Source: Lingula anatina (lineage: Eukaryota > Brachiopoda > Lingulata > Lingulida > Lingulidae). From it: a DNA stretch of 64,000 nt. A program made the position numbers and the translations under genes. Shown here one piece after another: positions 1-14,000 of the stretch; position 1 is the first letter of the stretch, and every line of letters begins with the position of its first letter. The stretch covers positions 85,460 through 149,459 of the forward strand of contig NW_019775581.1 of NCBI RefSeq assembly GCF_001039355.2. The letters are read 5' to 3'. The notes under the pieces are model-generated. The model was not told the DNA's origin. It made no database searches and saw only the letters and a program-made list of their open reading frames with translations.

Positions 1-574
1 GGGTGGGGGGGTATACTACAAAAGTACCGAAGGCCCCTTCTACTCTTTCCCCCTGAGAAACAGTCCCGCACAAAATGGCGCGAACTGCGCATGCTCACGA
101 TTTCGTGGAAAAGACTCTATTCAGAAGCAGGTCATTATTATTGAAAATATCCAATAGGCTACTCTCCTCCTCGGACAAAGAAAAGCATAAAACTCATCAG
201 TTGGATTTTACATGATAAGTGTACCGGTACAACCAAAATGACAAACTTCAAAGAAAACAAGCCAAAATGTTTTTTTTTTTCTTCTGGCTTTCTTAACATG
301 AACGTAAATATTGTTGAATATTTGTAAGCTGCAGCAAGTGTGATCATTGACTATTCTTCTTCTTCTTCTTCTTCTTATTATTATTATTATTTATCAAATA
401 ATAAATAATAATATTTCAATTGTACCCAAATGTCCCCCTGTGAGCCTACCATTATCTCCAAGTCCCGCGAGAGCGAGATTTCATTTGTCCCCCTGTGAGC
501 CTACCATTATCTCCAAGTCCCGCGAGAGCGAGATTTCATTTGTGGAAATGTCACACAGATTCAAAAAACCATAC

Positions 575-3500
575 CTTTACATTTTCTTCTATCATCTGCT
601 CCACCAAGGGGCGCCGTGTGCGTGTTTCTTGGACAGGGTTTACAACTCATCTGTCCTCGAGCAGTATTGTAGGTGTCCGCAGGACAAGGCGAACAGGAGT
701 CTGGATACTCTAATCCGTTACCGGAATAATAACCTCGCCTGCACATTTCTGTAAAAAAAATTACCTTAAAACTGTAAGCTAGGACCGCAGGCGAAAAAGG
801 GAGCAGCGACGGGAAGTGATCAACCATTGGAATCTAACAGTAAAGACATTAAAACATTTTGTGAAATGCATTGTAAAATGCATTTTCAAGAATTGCATTA
901 GAGTTAAATCGGAAGTAAATATCTGATTATGTATTAGGTGAAATCCTAAAATTACTGAAAAGCAGACAATGCCCAGAAATAAGTCTTTGAGGCTCTCGCT
1001 GTTCTCAGATTTGCCACCTAAAACACCCGGGCACTTTTCCACCTCTTATGTTTTTTTTTTCAATAAACCATCTCCCCCCCCCCCATCCTCGACCCCCCCA
1101 AATAGGAAAACCCACGTAGTAGGCCTAACTGTGTACCCTGTACGTATTCTTTGACCTACCGGTACAGTTTTGTCTACTAAAAGAGCCAGTGGTCAGCGTA
1201 CTCTCCCCGTCGGGACAAGCCACACACATGACCTGCCTCTCGTCCTCGCTGTACTGACCCTTGGGACATTTTTCACACTTCAGTGCCGCATTCTGAAAAT
1301 ATCCCTTCACGCAGACCGCTGGAAAAAGAAAGAGAGAGAGAGAGAGAGAGAGACGTTTACTTAAAAAAAATGAAATCACGACACAGCACGTCATTTAAAT
1401 TACATGTCCGTAGCCAGCAATTTAAAAGGGGGGGGTCTTTTTCTGAAATAGTGGACCTTTTACAATGAAAACCTTTCTGTACCTAGATCAAATTTTACCC
1501 AGGATCGTTTTCGGACCATTTTAGTTAAATTCAATTTCATTGGACTCGGTCACAGTCCTTAACTTGTACTTTGTCCAGTTCAAAACGGACATATTATTCA
1601 AGATTAAAAAAAAGATTAAGTCGGAAGACAGGGTTGTTAAACATAGCGTTTTCTAAAAGTTATGATGTATAGACTGCCAAGATACACTTACCACATTTAT
1701 TTCTCTCTTGTTTATATTCCTGGCCTGGTGGGCAACTCTCCACCTCTCCGTGAACATTATACCGAGCACGAAGCCCGATGGTTTGTGCGCTCTTTTCTAG
1801 CGCGTTTTTCATTTCTCTCATGAGTAACTCAACATTTTGTCCTCTGAGTGAAGGAGCCCCCACGGACCTTTTACCTCGAGGGGGCGCTGGTGTTCCTCGA
1901 ACAGCACTGGCGTTAATGGCGCCGCATATGACTCTGAAGTTATCGACTGTGACAATGCAGTTACATGTAAGCCCAAAAGGCGACGCTTTGAAATTGCTCA
2001 CAGCATTTTCTTTGATTTGCTTTTGGGCCCTAGGATCCGGGCATTCATAATCGTAGTATAAGGTCAGAACGAGGTTGTCATTTGGATCCTGGTATCCTGT
2101 AACACGTAATGGATACTATGAAAATACATGTATATAGGCCTAATACAATCCAGATATTTGAATTTCTGATGAGGTCATTAAATGTATTTCAAACGATACG
2201 AGGTGTCACTTCACATAAAATTACTGATAAACGATTGCAAATCATTTCCCATGTACATCAAAAACCGTTTTTCCCCTTGATTTGAATACATTACAAATCA
2301 GCACTTACGGGTACAGTCGGGCACTTGGGTGGTGGGTTGCCATCTCCCGCTCCCGCCACACACGTAGAAACTTGGCACGGACGTCATACCGGCTGGCAAG
2401 TCGAAATCGTATGGATTTTGGCACTGAAGAGTACAGAACACTCCGTACCCAAAGGTGTCGCATCCCGCAGCTCCGTTGATAGGTGTATGGAGATCAGGAC
2501 ACTGGTGAGCTGAAAAGTGCAGGTTCCCTATGTTTGTTAAATTTGATCAGTGGTATTATCACACAATTAACATTAGACTCTACATGAATTACAGTCTGAC
2601 CTCCGAGTGTGTGAGGTCTGATAAAATATAAAACTGACTAATGACATCATCACTCAATGCATTAAATTAAATAATTCTGACCGATGACGTCATCATTACA
2701 CATAATTCTGACCGATGACGTCATCATGAAACATAACACTGACCGATGGGTCATCACCAAACATGCCGACTCAATATAATCTTTTTGGAGGTGTAACCGA
2801 GATATACTGGTTGTATTGCGTAATTAAAAAAAACAAGATAAAAATATATATTTCTGATGAGAAAATAGTTGTTGTACTTAGAATGGTTCGTGCGGTTCTG
2901 TAAGTATCACCCAGCAAGTAGCGCCCCTAGCGGTGTAGGCTAAAGCTAACACCATACTGTATATTAATATAAGTATGAGGTACGAATCTTGAAGTTGAAA
3001 TATATTTTTAATCTGTTACTGCATAAAACAAAATTTACTTTCGTCAGCAGTCGACATACAAACGGTGTTTACTCACGTCCTATGTTGAGCGCGAAAGAGC
3101 AACTTGCACGGTTTCCAGATTCGTCTCTGACGTCGTAAACAATTTTGTACCGCCCCCAGTAAAACTTCCCTGGACTCATATTGCTGTTCACCGTCACAGG
3201 TCTGCCACTGTTGTCTTTTACCGTTGGCTCTACCCAGAACACGTCGACCTCTCTGTCCGCAGACACAACTGGGTCAACTTTTGGACAGGTTATGGTGGGT
3301 GGTTGGACATCTGTATGGGGAGTAATAAGCGAAAGAAAAATTAATTACAATGTATTACGTATGATAATTATAAAGCACAAGGCGAAATATTTTCATATCG
3401 TTAGCTTGTTGTATTATTTTAACATTAACATATGACTATTAAAATCCTTCCGTGTTAACAATCATATTAAAGGTACTAATGACACATGTACTGTAAGCTG

Positions 3501-3902
3501 AATCCGTAGGCCTGCCTCTATCTTGCAAGCAAACATGGGGGTCAATTTTAATACTTTCGGTTTAAAAATGAGAGTAGCCACAGAACACAAAAACTACCCT
3601 TCAAGACTACAGCTTTTCCAAATACTTTTTTCAAAGACCTCATACCATTCTGTGTCCTCCAGAGTCAATGAATGCATAATTAATACTATTTAAAAGCGTC
3701 ACAAATCTTGCTAAAATTGAAGGCAACTTCACATCTCCTACAGAGGTATATGGAACTATCCCAGCACGAATGTAGTGCTTCACTTCATACATACCCCGCA
3801 CTTCCACTTTGAAGTTGAAATTGGCGCTGTTACCATTGTCGTCTGTGAACACGTACTTCACTGTGGTCTCACCTATCTTGAAAGTATGTTTATAGCCTCC
3901 AC
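575..3902 (-). pseudogene. Second copy of the SVEP1-type exon 11-16 cassette (six exons)
   Basis: Six exons repeat exons 11-16 of the gene: 3795-3902 (HYR second half), 3077-3310 (HYR), 2309-2509 (sushi), 1692-2096 (linker with furin-like site), 1160-1318 and 575-748 (GCC2/GCC3). All have intact ORFs, GT-AG sites and the same lengths as the first copy, 1281 nt in total, all phase 1-1. They lie downstream of exon 21, which ends in phase 2, so they cannot be spliced onto it in frame. They may be a silent intronic cassette, exons of a second gene copy whose ends lie outside the window, or a rearrangement. The label pseudogene is tentative, because nothing in the exons themselves is broken. Confidence 0.6.
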
Positions 3903-4067
3903 CTATTAAGAAAATAATTTCTCTCTCGATGTAATCTGGTAAAAAAATTGAATTTTTTCTCTCTACTTCAACCACATGTCCTTTAGAGAACCTGAGAAAG
4001 GTACCACATGTAATTTGACGTTTAGGAACACTCATCTTTCTCTGCATGTTAAGTGAGAATTAAGGGT

Positions 4068-4412
4068 TACATACTCTCTCTACCTAGCTGACCCAATCCC
4101 TGTTCATCTTGTATACTCTTTCTACCCCGGTGACCCAATCCCTGGTCACCTTACATACTCTTTCTACGCCGGTGACCCAATCCCTGGTCATTTAACATAC
4201 TCTTTCTACCCCGGTGACCCAATCCCTGGTCATTTAACATACTCTTTCTACCCCAGTGACCCAATCCCTGGTCACCTTACATACTCTTTCTACGCCGGTG
4301 ACCCAATCCCTGGTCACCTTACATACTCTTTCTACCCCAGTGACCCAATCCCTGGTCATTTAACATACTCTTTCTACCCCGGTGACCCAATCCCTGGTCA
4401 CCTTACACTTTC
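4068..4412. repeat. 42-bp minisatellite, about 8 units
   Basis: Units of about 42 bp with the core GGTGACCCAATCCCTGGTCA repeat in direct orientation, alternating in the CATTTAA or CACCTTA end. A shorter, interrupted array of the same unit is at 12025-12130 and 12418-12490 in the duplicated copy. Confidence 0.9.
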
Positions 4413-4602
4413 TCTTTTCTGCGATAATGAGATCTCGAGTGCAGCTTGAGGAATATAGTTTTATTACTTCTCAAGTATATCAATTATTTATTCAGCATAC
4501 TAAAAAAGGAGCGAAGTTTTGTCCTTTCGATCTTTTCATGGACATCTGCAGGACAGTCATGAGCGAAAGGGAAATTAACTGATGTGTTAAAGNACACACA
4601 AG

Positions 4603-4783
4603 CCAGGCCTGTAGCCAGCAATTTCAAAGGGGGGGGGGGGGGGGGTTCGTTTTCTGAAAAAGTGGACCTTTTCCCATGAAAACTTCATGCACCTAGATTA
4701 ATTTTACCCAGAGTGGACCTTTTCCCAGCAAAAGGGGCGGTTCTTTCGAACCCCCCGAACCCCCCCTGGCTACGGGCCTGCAA
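4603..4783. mobile_element. Short TIR element (GGCCTGTAGCC / GGCTACGGGCC ends)
   Basis: Ends AGGCCTGTAGCCAG and CTGGCTACGGGCCT are near-perfect inverted repeats; the interior has a G-run and two GTGGACCTTTTCCCA stretches. Partial relatives lie at about 1407-1560 and 9015-9170. It sits at the right edge of the copy A duplication. Confidence 0.65.
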
Positions 4784-4850
4784 GCACACACACAGACATT
4801 AATGCTTGAACCAGTAATACTTGTAATACAGGCTTCATACTACAACATAC

Positions 4851-5055
4851 CCAAAGATGGTGAAATTGTCGCCAGCACGTGTACCGTACGATATTGGCGT
4901 TCCATAACTCCCATTCACTTTATTGTTGTCACTGCTCTCCATCCAAAATTCTATAGTTAAAGCTGACAAAGACCTGAATGGCAGATTCGGCTCCAACTTG
5001 ATAAAGTCCAACTCGGATGCCTTGTTGAAGTCGACTCCAAAACATGGCGATTGTC
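4851..5055 (-). CDS. SVEP1: SVEP1-type exon 21: N-terminal part of pentraxin/LamG domain
   Basis: The exon encodes [18 protein letters not shown], then [10 protein letters not shown], then [18 protein letters not shown], the first beta strands of a pentraxin/laminin-G domain. It follows a TATAG acceptor and ends TTTGG|GTATGT, phase 2. No exon that continues the pentraxin fold in phase 2 is present in 1-4850. The remaining pentraxin exons must lie left of the window or be lost. Confidence 0.75.
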
Positions 5056-5978
5056 CTATAATCATGTATAATTTGTTTTGTTGAAAATTGTGAGTTACTG
5101 TTTTTTTAAATGTAAGTTTTATCATAACGTCAAAAGAAATGCCCTTCTCAGCTGGGAAAAAAGATGTAAACATATTCAATTGAAGCACACGAATGATAGC
5201 TTGGTGGTTTGATGAAAATTAATCTAAAATATTGAATATTTCGATAAGGGAACTGTTATTGGGAGTTTTGCTAAATTTTTTTATGAAAGAGACATTTGGT
5301 ATTTCGTTTACTTGAAAAGACTGCCAAATTTATCGAAAAAGGAGTGACTTGTGGCAAGTATAATGTATACTTTTATTTGATAATGCACTTTGCCTTTGCA
5401 AATAAATGTTTAACTTTTAACGTCCGGGCTTAATATAAATACGAAGAATCATTGTAACATACGTGTGCTGCAAGTTTTCCCTGAATAGTATGGCTTGCAT
5501 TTGCATATGAATCTGTTGACGTCATCATGACAGGTGGCGCCGTTGACGCAAGGGGAGCTAGCGCACTCGTTGATATTAGTTTCGCAATATCTTCCAGTGA
5601 AACCCGGAGGGCATCGGCACTGAAAACTGTTGACCCCATCAACGCAAGTCCCTGAAATTCAATAAATAAATTGATTAATTAGTTAATCAATATAAAACTC
5701 TGCAGTTCTGTTAAAATTTTGATTAATGAAAAGAACACAAGTAACATTTAAGCTTAAACAAAGGAAATAGAAATTATGGTAAATTTGTTGTTTTTTATAA
5801 ATTTTCTGTTGTGTTATACAATTATTCTATTATATTGCTATACCAGTCTTTCTGATCTCAAATTATCTGAAGGTACACTATATAAATTTAATATTGTCAA
5901 GATAAAACTAACATTTAAAGGCCAAAATTAGATATTCGTGGATAAATCCTTGATGCTTTTCATTATCATTATTATTGA

Positions 5979-6030
<52 letters not shown>

Positions 6031-8033
6031 TTGATTTTGAACGTCGAGGGAAGACGGCATTTGACAACGCGATCACGCCCACTTTAATGTTATGCCTTAC
6101 AGCACCTCTCGTTAATGTGGTTTGTAAGCCCGCTCACCTTCGTTCTGACAACTCACGTCTTGACAGTCATCAATGTTCTGTGCACATTTAAGCCCCGTAA
6201 AGCCAGGCCGACACTGACAAGTGTACTCGTTCACCCCGTCTCGGCAACTCCCTCCATTTTCACAAGGGTTGTCCGCGCATTCGTCCACGTTAATCTCGCA
6301 CCTGTTGCCATGGAAGCCTGGGACGCACAGACAGGTGTAGCCATTTGCCTTGTCGACGCAAGTAGCGCCGTTCTGGCAGGGGGAAGAGGCGCACTCGTTA
6401 ATGTTCAGGGAACAATCAGCCCTAGTATAACCGGGGGCACAGCGACACGAGTATCTGCAAAATGACGGTTGATCGATAGATGAATATCGGTACAAACTGC
6501 TTATTGAACTATTTTGGCGCCCCGTGTTGGGTTGTATAAAAGCCGTATAGCACTATACGCCGGATAAACCTTTACGGTTTTCACACAGCCCAACATTGGA
6601 TCACAAGGTTATGTGATTTTATAAAATTTATACCAGGTGCAATGAACAGCACTGCCTTTATTTCACGCAGGAACTTACGAGGTCTCTAGCAAAATGTCCA
6701 TAATGTTCTTACGTACGAAATGGATACTGTGGCGGCCATGTACATGTACACAACAAGGTACAGTAAGGTGTTTTCTTCTTTAAATAGGCCTACACATACT
6801 GATAATAAAGCATTTTCATCGGAATATAAACGCAGCAGGTTCTTCAAAAGCTAGAAACATCCGTTCACAAATTTTCTTTTGCCACGAACCGATTCTTTTC
6901 AGCAAATGACATGGTCAGAGACGTCATTGCCGGCTGAAGAATATGTCATGCTAACATTGAAACATAACTATAGGGGCCTATCATAAAAAAATAATAAGCT
7001 TGATATCATCAACAAACAGATGTATTTATTTCGGCCATTAGACATACCCGTTCACCCTGTCCAAGCACGTGGCGCCATTCATACACGGCGTGCTCTCACA
7101 GTCATCTATGTTCACTTCACAGTTTTTACCAGTGAAACCAACTGGGCATGCGCAGAAATACTCGTCTATGCGATCTTCGCACCGGGCCCCATTGAGACAA
7201 GGGTTAGACAGGCATTCATTAAGATCTGAAAAAATATTTTAAGTGTAAATATTTATTTATTTATTTATTTATTTATTGGTCTCTTTTTCATTTAGATCTG
7301 ACAAAAAAGATCTGTGTACGTCCCTTATGTTTGTACCATGTACATGATGTGATCTTTTGTTTAAATAAAGCTTTTTCTACGCGGGTTCGGCAATGTCCCG
7401 AAGTCCTATTTCATGTCTAGAGATATCTAGCAAAGATTCTGCTCTAAGACTTTGAACCGAGGAAATGGATGTCTACTTCCTTGACGACAAGTACTGTACC
7501 TATGCAGTCTCCAATCCTTGTTTTCCCTTCACCCACCGTGACCTTGCCGGATGGGCACTCTTGACACTCCGTTGACCTTCCATTTGGTTGGTATGTGTTC
7601 TTTGGACAAGGCTTGCAAGGCTGCAGACCATCGACTGACACTGTTCCAGCCGGACACGGACCTGAAACAAAGGGGAGAAATTAAATATGTGCGGTGCTAC
7701 TGTGCCGTGGATGCTATGAACGCTGAAAACACGAAATAGCGTCATTTAAGCCTCAAAATATGTCACGTGCAAGTTGGGGATTGGTTCTTTGGGTTATAAT
7801 TCAGAAGCAGGTCATTATTATTGAAAATATCCAATAGGCTACTCTCCTTCTCGGACAAAGGAAAGCATAAATCTCATCCTTTGGATTTTACATGATAAGT
7901 GTACCGGTACAACCAAAATGACAAACTTCAAAGAAAACAAGCCAAAATGTTTTTTTTTCTTCTGGCTTTCTTAACATGAACGTAAATATTGTTGAATATT
8001 TGTAAGCTGCAGCAAGTGTGATCATTGACCATT

Positions 8034-8064
<31 letters not shown>

Positions 8065-11000
8065 TTATTATTATTATTATTATCAATCAAATAATAAATA
8101 ATAATATTTCAATTGTACCCAAATGTCCCCTGTAAGCCTACCATTATCTCCAAGTCCCGCGAGAGCGAGATTCAAAAAGCCATACCTTTACATTTTCTTC
8201 TATCATCTGCTCCACCAAGGGGCGCCGTGTGCGTGTTTCTTGGACAGGGTTTACAACTCATCTGTCCTCGGGCAGTATTGTAGGTGTCCGCAGGACAAGG
8301 CGAACAGGAGTCTGGATACTCTAATCCGTTACCGGAATAATAACCTCGCCTGCACATTTCTGTAAAAAATAATTACCTTAAAACTGTAAGCTAGGACCGC
8401 AGGCGAAAAAGGGAGCAGCGACGGGAAGTGATCAACCATTGGAATCTAACAGTAAAGACATTAAAACATTTTGTGAAATGCATTGTAAAATGCATTTTCA
8501 AGATTTGCATTAGAGTTAAATCAGAAGTAAATATCTGATTATGTATTAGGTGAAATCCTAAAATTACTGAAAAGCAGACAATGCCCAGAAATAAGTCTTT
8601 GAGGCTCTCGCTGTTCTCAGATTTGCCACTTAAAACACCCGGGCACTTTTCCACCTCTTATTAATATTTTTTTTCAATAAACCATCTGCCCCCCCCCCCC
8701 AATCCCCGATTCCCCAATTAGGAAAACCCACGTATTAGGCCTAACTGTGTACTCTGTACCTATTCTTTGACCTACCGGTACAGTTTTGTCTACTAAAAGA
8801 GCCAGTGGTCAGCGTACTCTCCCCGTCGGGACAAGTCACACACATGACCTGTCTCTCTTCCTCGCTGTACTGACCCTTGGGACATTTTTCACACTTCAGT
8901 GCCGCATTCTGAAAATATCCCTTCACGCAGACCGCTGACAAGAAAAAAAAGAGAGAGAAATGTTCACTCTGACAATGAAAGTGAAATCACGAAACAGCAC
9001 GTCATTTAAATTACAGGCCTGCAGCCAACAATTTAAAAGGCGGGGGTTTTTTTCTGAAAAAGTGGACCTTTTACAATGAAACCAATGAAACCCTAAAACA
9101 AATATTACCCAGGAATGGATCTTTTTGGACTATGTTAATAACATTGAATTTTATTTGGGTCTGACACAGTACTTAACTTGTACTTTATCTTGTAAAAGTG
9201 TCCAGTTCAAAACGTGCACATTATTTTAAAAAATAAATAAAAAAATAAAATTTAAATTTAAAAAAACGCTTAAGTCGAAAGACAGGGTTGTTAAACTTAG
9301 CGTTTTCTAAAAGTTATGATGTATAGACTGCCAAGATACACTTACCACATTTATTTCTCTCTTGTTTATATTCCTGTCCCGGTGGGCAACTCTCCACCTC
9401 TCCGTGGACATTATACCGAGCACGAAGCCCGATGGTTTGTGCGCTCTTTTCTAGCGCGTTTTTCATTTCTCTCATGAGTAACTCAACATTTTGTCCTCTG
9501 AGTGAAGGAGCCCCCACGGACCTTTTACCTCGAGGGGGCGCTGGTGTTCCTCGAACAGCACTGGCGTTAATGGCGCCGCAGATGACTCTGAAGTTATCGA
9601 CTGTGATGTTGCAGTTACATATAAGCCCAAAAGGCGACCCTTTGAAAATGCTCACAGCATTTTCTTTGATTTGTTTTTGAGCCCTGGGATCCGGGCATTC
9701 ATAATCGTAGTACACGGTCAGAACGAGGTTGTCATTGGGATCCTGGTATCCTGTAACATGTAATGGATACTATGAAGATATGTAATACAATCCAGATATT
9801 TGAATTTCTGATGAGGTCATTCAATGTATTTCAAACGATACGAGGTGTCACTTCGCATAAGATTACTGATAAACGATTGCAAATCATTTCCCATGTACAT
9901 CAAAAACCTTTTTTCCCCTTGAATTGAATACATTACAAATCAGCACTTACGGGTACAGTCAGGTACTACGGTGCTGGGTGTCCAGGTTCCGCTCCCTCCA
10001 CACACGTAGTAAGGTGGCACGGATGTCATACCGGCTGGCAAGTCGAAATCGTACGGATTTTGGCACTGAAGAGTACAGAACACGCCGAGCCCAAAGGTGT
10101 CGCACCCTGCAGCTCCGTTGATAGGTGTATGGAGATCAGGACACTGGTGAGCTGAAAAGAGCAGGGCTCCGTAAGTCGAAAGCATCGCGTATTGCGAATA
10201 GCGATATCACAAAGAGGCTACAATGTATTATATGGGGCGAGTTATAGAATCGAGACTGTTGCGCTCGGTCGCAATGCGTGATGCTTCTGAGTTACGGGGT
10301 CCAGGTTCCCTGTATTTACATCCGCCAAGGAGGTTATGTTTTCACCCCTGTTTGTTTGTTTGTCTGTCTGTCTGTCTGTCATTGATTGTTAATTGATCCG
10401 AAGAACCACCAAAAACTAATCATCTGTTCCTTGGCCCACTTCTGACTGTTCCTGAAAATTTCATCAAAATTGGTCCATAACTTTTTGAGTTAGGTTGATG
10501 ACAGACAGACAGAAAGACAGACAAACAGGGGTGAAAACATAACCTCCTTGGGGGAGGTAATAACATGATCACTTCATTAAATAAATAGTTATGACCGATG
10601 ACATCGTCGTCACACATAATACTGACCGATGACGTCATAATCAAACAACACTGACCGATGACGTCATCATCAAACAATACTAATTAAATATAATCTTTCG
10701 AAGGTGCAACCAAGATATACTGGTTGTATTGCGTAATAAAAAAAGATGAAAATATATATTTCTGATGAGAAAATAGTTGTTGTACTTAGAATAGTTCGTG
10801 CGGTTCTGTAAGTATCACTCAGCAAGTAGCGCCCCTAGCGGTGGAGGCTAAAACTAACACCATACTGTATTTTATTATAAGGATGAGGTACGGATCTTGA
10901 AGCTGAAATATATTTTTTAATCTGTTACTGCATAAAACAAAATTTACTTTCGTCAGCAGTCGGCATACAAACGGTGTTTACTTACGTCCTATGTTGAGCG

Positions 11001-14000
11001 CGAAAGAGCAACTTGCATGGTTTCTAGATTCGTCTCTGGCGTCGTAAACAATTTTGTACCGCCCCCAGTAAAACTTCCCTGGACTCATATTGCTGTTCAC
11101 CGTCACGGGTCTGCCACTGTTGTCTTTTACCGTTGGCTCTACCCAGGACACGTCGACCTCTCTGTCCGCAGAGACCACTGGGTCAACTTTTGGACAGGTT
11201 ATGGTGGGTGGCTGGACATCTGTATGGGGAGTAATAAGCGAAAGAAAAATTAATTATAATGTATTATGTATGATAATTATAAAACACAAGGCGAAATATT
11301 TTCATATCGTTAGCTTGTTGTATTATTTTAACACATGACTATTAAAATCCTTCCCTGTGAATGGTCTATGCCAGTGTTAATCATATTAAAGGTACTAATG
11401 ACACATGTACTGTAAGCGGAATCCGTAGGCCTGCCTTTATCTTGCAAGCAAACATGGGGGTCAATTTTAATACTTCCGGTTTGAAAATGAGAGTAGCCAC
11501 AGAACACAAAAACTACCCTTAAAGACTACAGCTTCTCCAAATACTTTTTTCAAAGACCTCATACCATTCTGTGTCCTCCAGAGTAAAGGAATACATAATT
11601 AATACTATTTAAAAGCGTCACAAATCTTGCTAAAATTGAAGGCAACTTCACATCTCCTACAGAGGTATATGGTAAAACGATGTGCTTATAATTGCCTAAA
11701 CAACTAACTATCGCAGCACGAATGTAGTGCTTCACTTCATACATACCCCGCACTTCCACTTTGAAATTGAAATTGGCGCTGTTACCATTGTCGTCTGTGA
11801 ACACGTACTTCACTGTGGTCTCACCTATCTTGAAAGTATGTTTATAGCCTCCACCTATTAAGAAAAGAATTTCGCTCTCGATGTAATCTGGTAAAGAAAT
11901 TGAATTTTTTCTCTCTACTTCAACTGCATCTCCTTTTGAGAACCTGAGAAAGGTACTATATGTAATTTGACGTTTTTGAAACACTCATCTTTCTCTGCAT
12001 GACTTAAGTGAGAATAAAGGGTTACATACTCTCTCTACCTAGCTGACCCAATCCCTGTTCATCTTGTATACTCTTTCTACCCCGGTGTCCCAATCCCTGG
12101 TCACCTTACATACTCTTTCTACGCCGGTGTCAAGCAACACAGCGTCCTACCATTCTAGGTTCCGGCGGACCCGGTGTTTCAAAACTGAGAGTCCGGCGGA
12201 CTCCCTGTCTCGAAATAACGGGTCCCGGACTCTATGTTCTGAAATGTAGAGTCCCCCTATCATGAAACGTAGGGTCCGGTTAAATGCAGGGTCCGGGGGA
12301 CCCTGTATATTATATCCAATTACCATGATACAAGGTCCGGGACCCATTATTTCAGAAACCTTTTCTGAAATAACGGGTCCCGGACTTTCTGTCATGGGGG
12401 ACCTTCTGGTACATGACACCGGTGACCCAATCCCTGGTCATTTTACATACTCTTTCTACCCCGGTGACCCAATCCTTGGCCATCTTACACTTTCTTCAGC
12501 TACCTTGGTCATCAAATGGCCATATTTGAACCACATGGACAATATGTCGGTAGGCCATTATTCGCCAAATCAATGGCCTACATGTCCTACAACAAAACTG
12601 GACCAAATTGGACTGATTTTGACCGATGCCTGAAATGTTATTCCATATTGAACTCTAAAAAACCTAGCCCGAGGAATGCCTTGCCACTTGAGGGCGCTGG
12701 TAGCTGCCATAAGAGGTCAGGCGTAACAGCGACCGTTGCTGTGACTATAAACACTGACATGAGGGTCCTTTGTGGAGAGTGGAACTCTTTTAGAGACAAT
12801 AATTTGGAAAATATAGAGATCTAAAATATCACTTTTAATGGTTGTCGTATGACATAGAATAGGCAATATGTTTTTGTTTGCTTCTCTGGCGAATTCAATT
12901 AATGAACTGATGTCACAATGACGTCAAAGAGATAATTAAAAGTTATTAAAACACGATTTTAATCCTTATTTTCATATATCAGTCAGCAAAATAGTTAAAA
13001 ACTGTTGAAAAAAGATTTGGAAATAAATATTCCATATTAAATGTCAAGTCTGTAGTTTTATTATTTCTCAAGTATATCAATTATTTATTCAGCAAACCAA
13101 AAAAAGAGTAGGCTAAAGTTTTGTCCTTTCGATCTTTTCATGGACATCTGCAGGACAGTCATGAGCGAAAGGGAAATTAACTGATGTGTTATGTCAACAT
13201 CTATTAAAATCCTTCCCTAGGAACATGGAAGAAAAACAGAAATTGAATAATTTATGTGACTGTGATTTTTTAGCTTTAAAAAGATTAATTGCATGAAATG
13301 TAAAGACAAATACTGTTTTTAAGAATTAATCCGTCGCTATGTCGGAATTATGTCGCAACAAATTCGAGAATGCTGTTTGTCCTTACCTTTTATTTCTCGA
13401 CCGCCTATGTAAAGTGTCACACGTGGTGCCTTTCCGGAGTTGTCCGTCACTCGTGGCTTGTCTTGTTCCCAGTTCACAACCGCTTGATTACTGTCCAAAG
13501 CTGCGTTGACAGTTATGTCACTTGTTCGTTGATTTATGACGGGGCCTTGGGCATCTGTGAAATATAATGGATCATTATAACAGGTGTACAATGTAATATG
13601 TAACAGAGAAGCATGGATCAATAGGAAAGAAAGTTATGCTGAAATGTTTTCATGAAAATTTTATATCTCATACATTTATTTCAAAGTCTAACAGCACTAC
13701 CGGTTAACGTCAATGGTATTGTGCAGTGCGTCCTGACTTCCACATTGCGTCAGGTTTTGTCTTCCTGGACGACGCAACAAGCTTACGTACATCTAACCAT
13801 TAAAAAACATTTAGCTCGAAAAAAGGACTTATCTCTAAAACTAAACAATATGGTATTGGTTAATTCCGTTTATTATAAATGCATTGAAAACGACTCTCCA
13901 TGCTTGGAATTTGCTGTCGTAATTTTAAATAAGGTCGCCCCAACCTGAATGGAGAAGCGCCACACGAGAGCAGAGTCAAGTATCTAAGCTTACCTCTACA

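Larger units (their letters stand above)
118..4592. repeat. Interspersed segmental duplication, copy A (partner 7797-13193)
   Basis: Introns and exons of 118-4592 align along their length with 7797-13193. Homology starts at TCAGAAGCAGGTCATTATTA (121 and 7801) and ends near GGAAATTAACTGATGTGTTA. Copy B is longer because it carries hairpin inserts at about 10177-10294 and 10320-10560, a hairpin-rich insert at 12134-12420 and a Tc1 fragment at 12497-13052, none of which is in copy A. Flanks outside these limits are unrelated. Confidence 0.85.
7797..13193. repeat. Interspersed segmental duplication, copy B (partner 118-4592)
   Basis: This copy holds the in-phase exons 11-16 of the SVEP1-type gene. 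Extra transposon insertions found only here show that the duplication is older than those insertions. Confidence 0.85.

Noticed and set aside
118-4592. The SVEP1 cassette copy as a pure assembly duplicate
   Set aside because: Copy-specific insertions and uneven exon divergence show that the two copies have separate histories, although a haplotype difference is not fully excluded.
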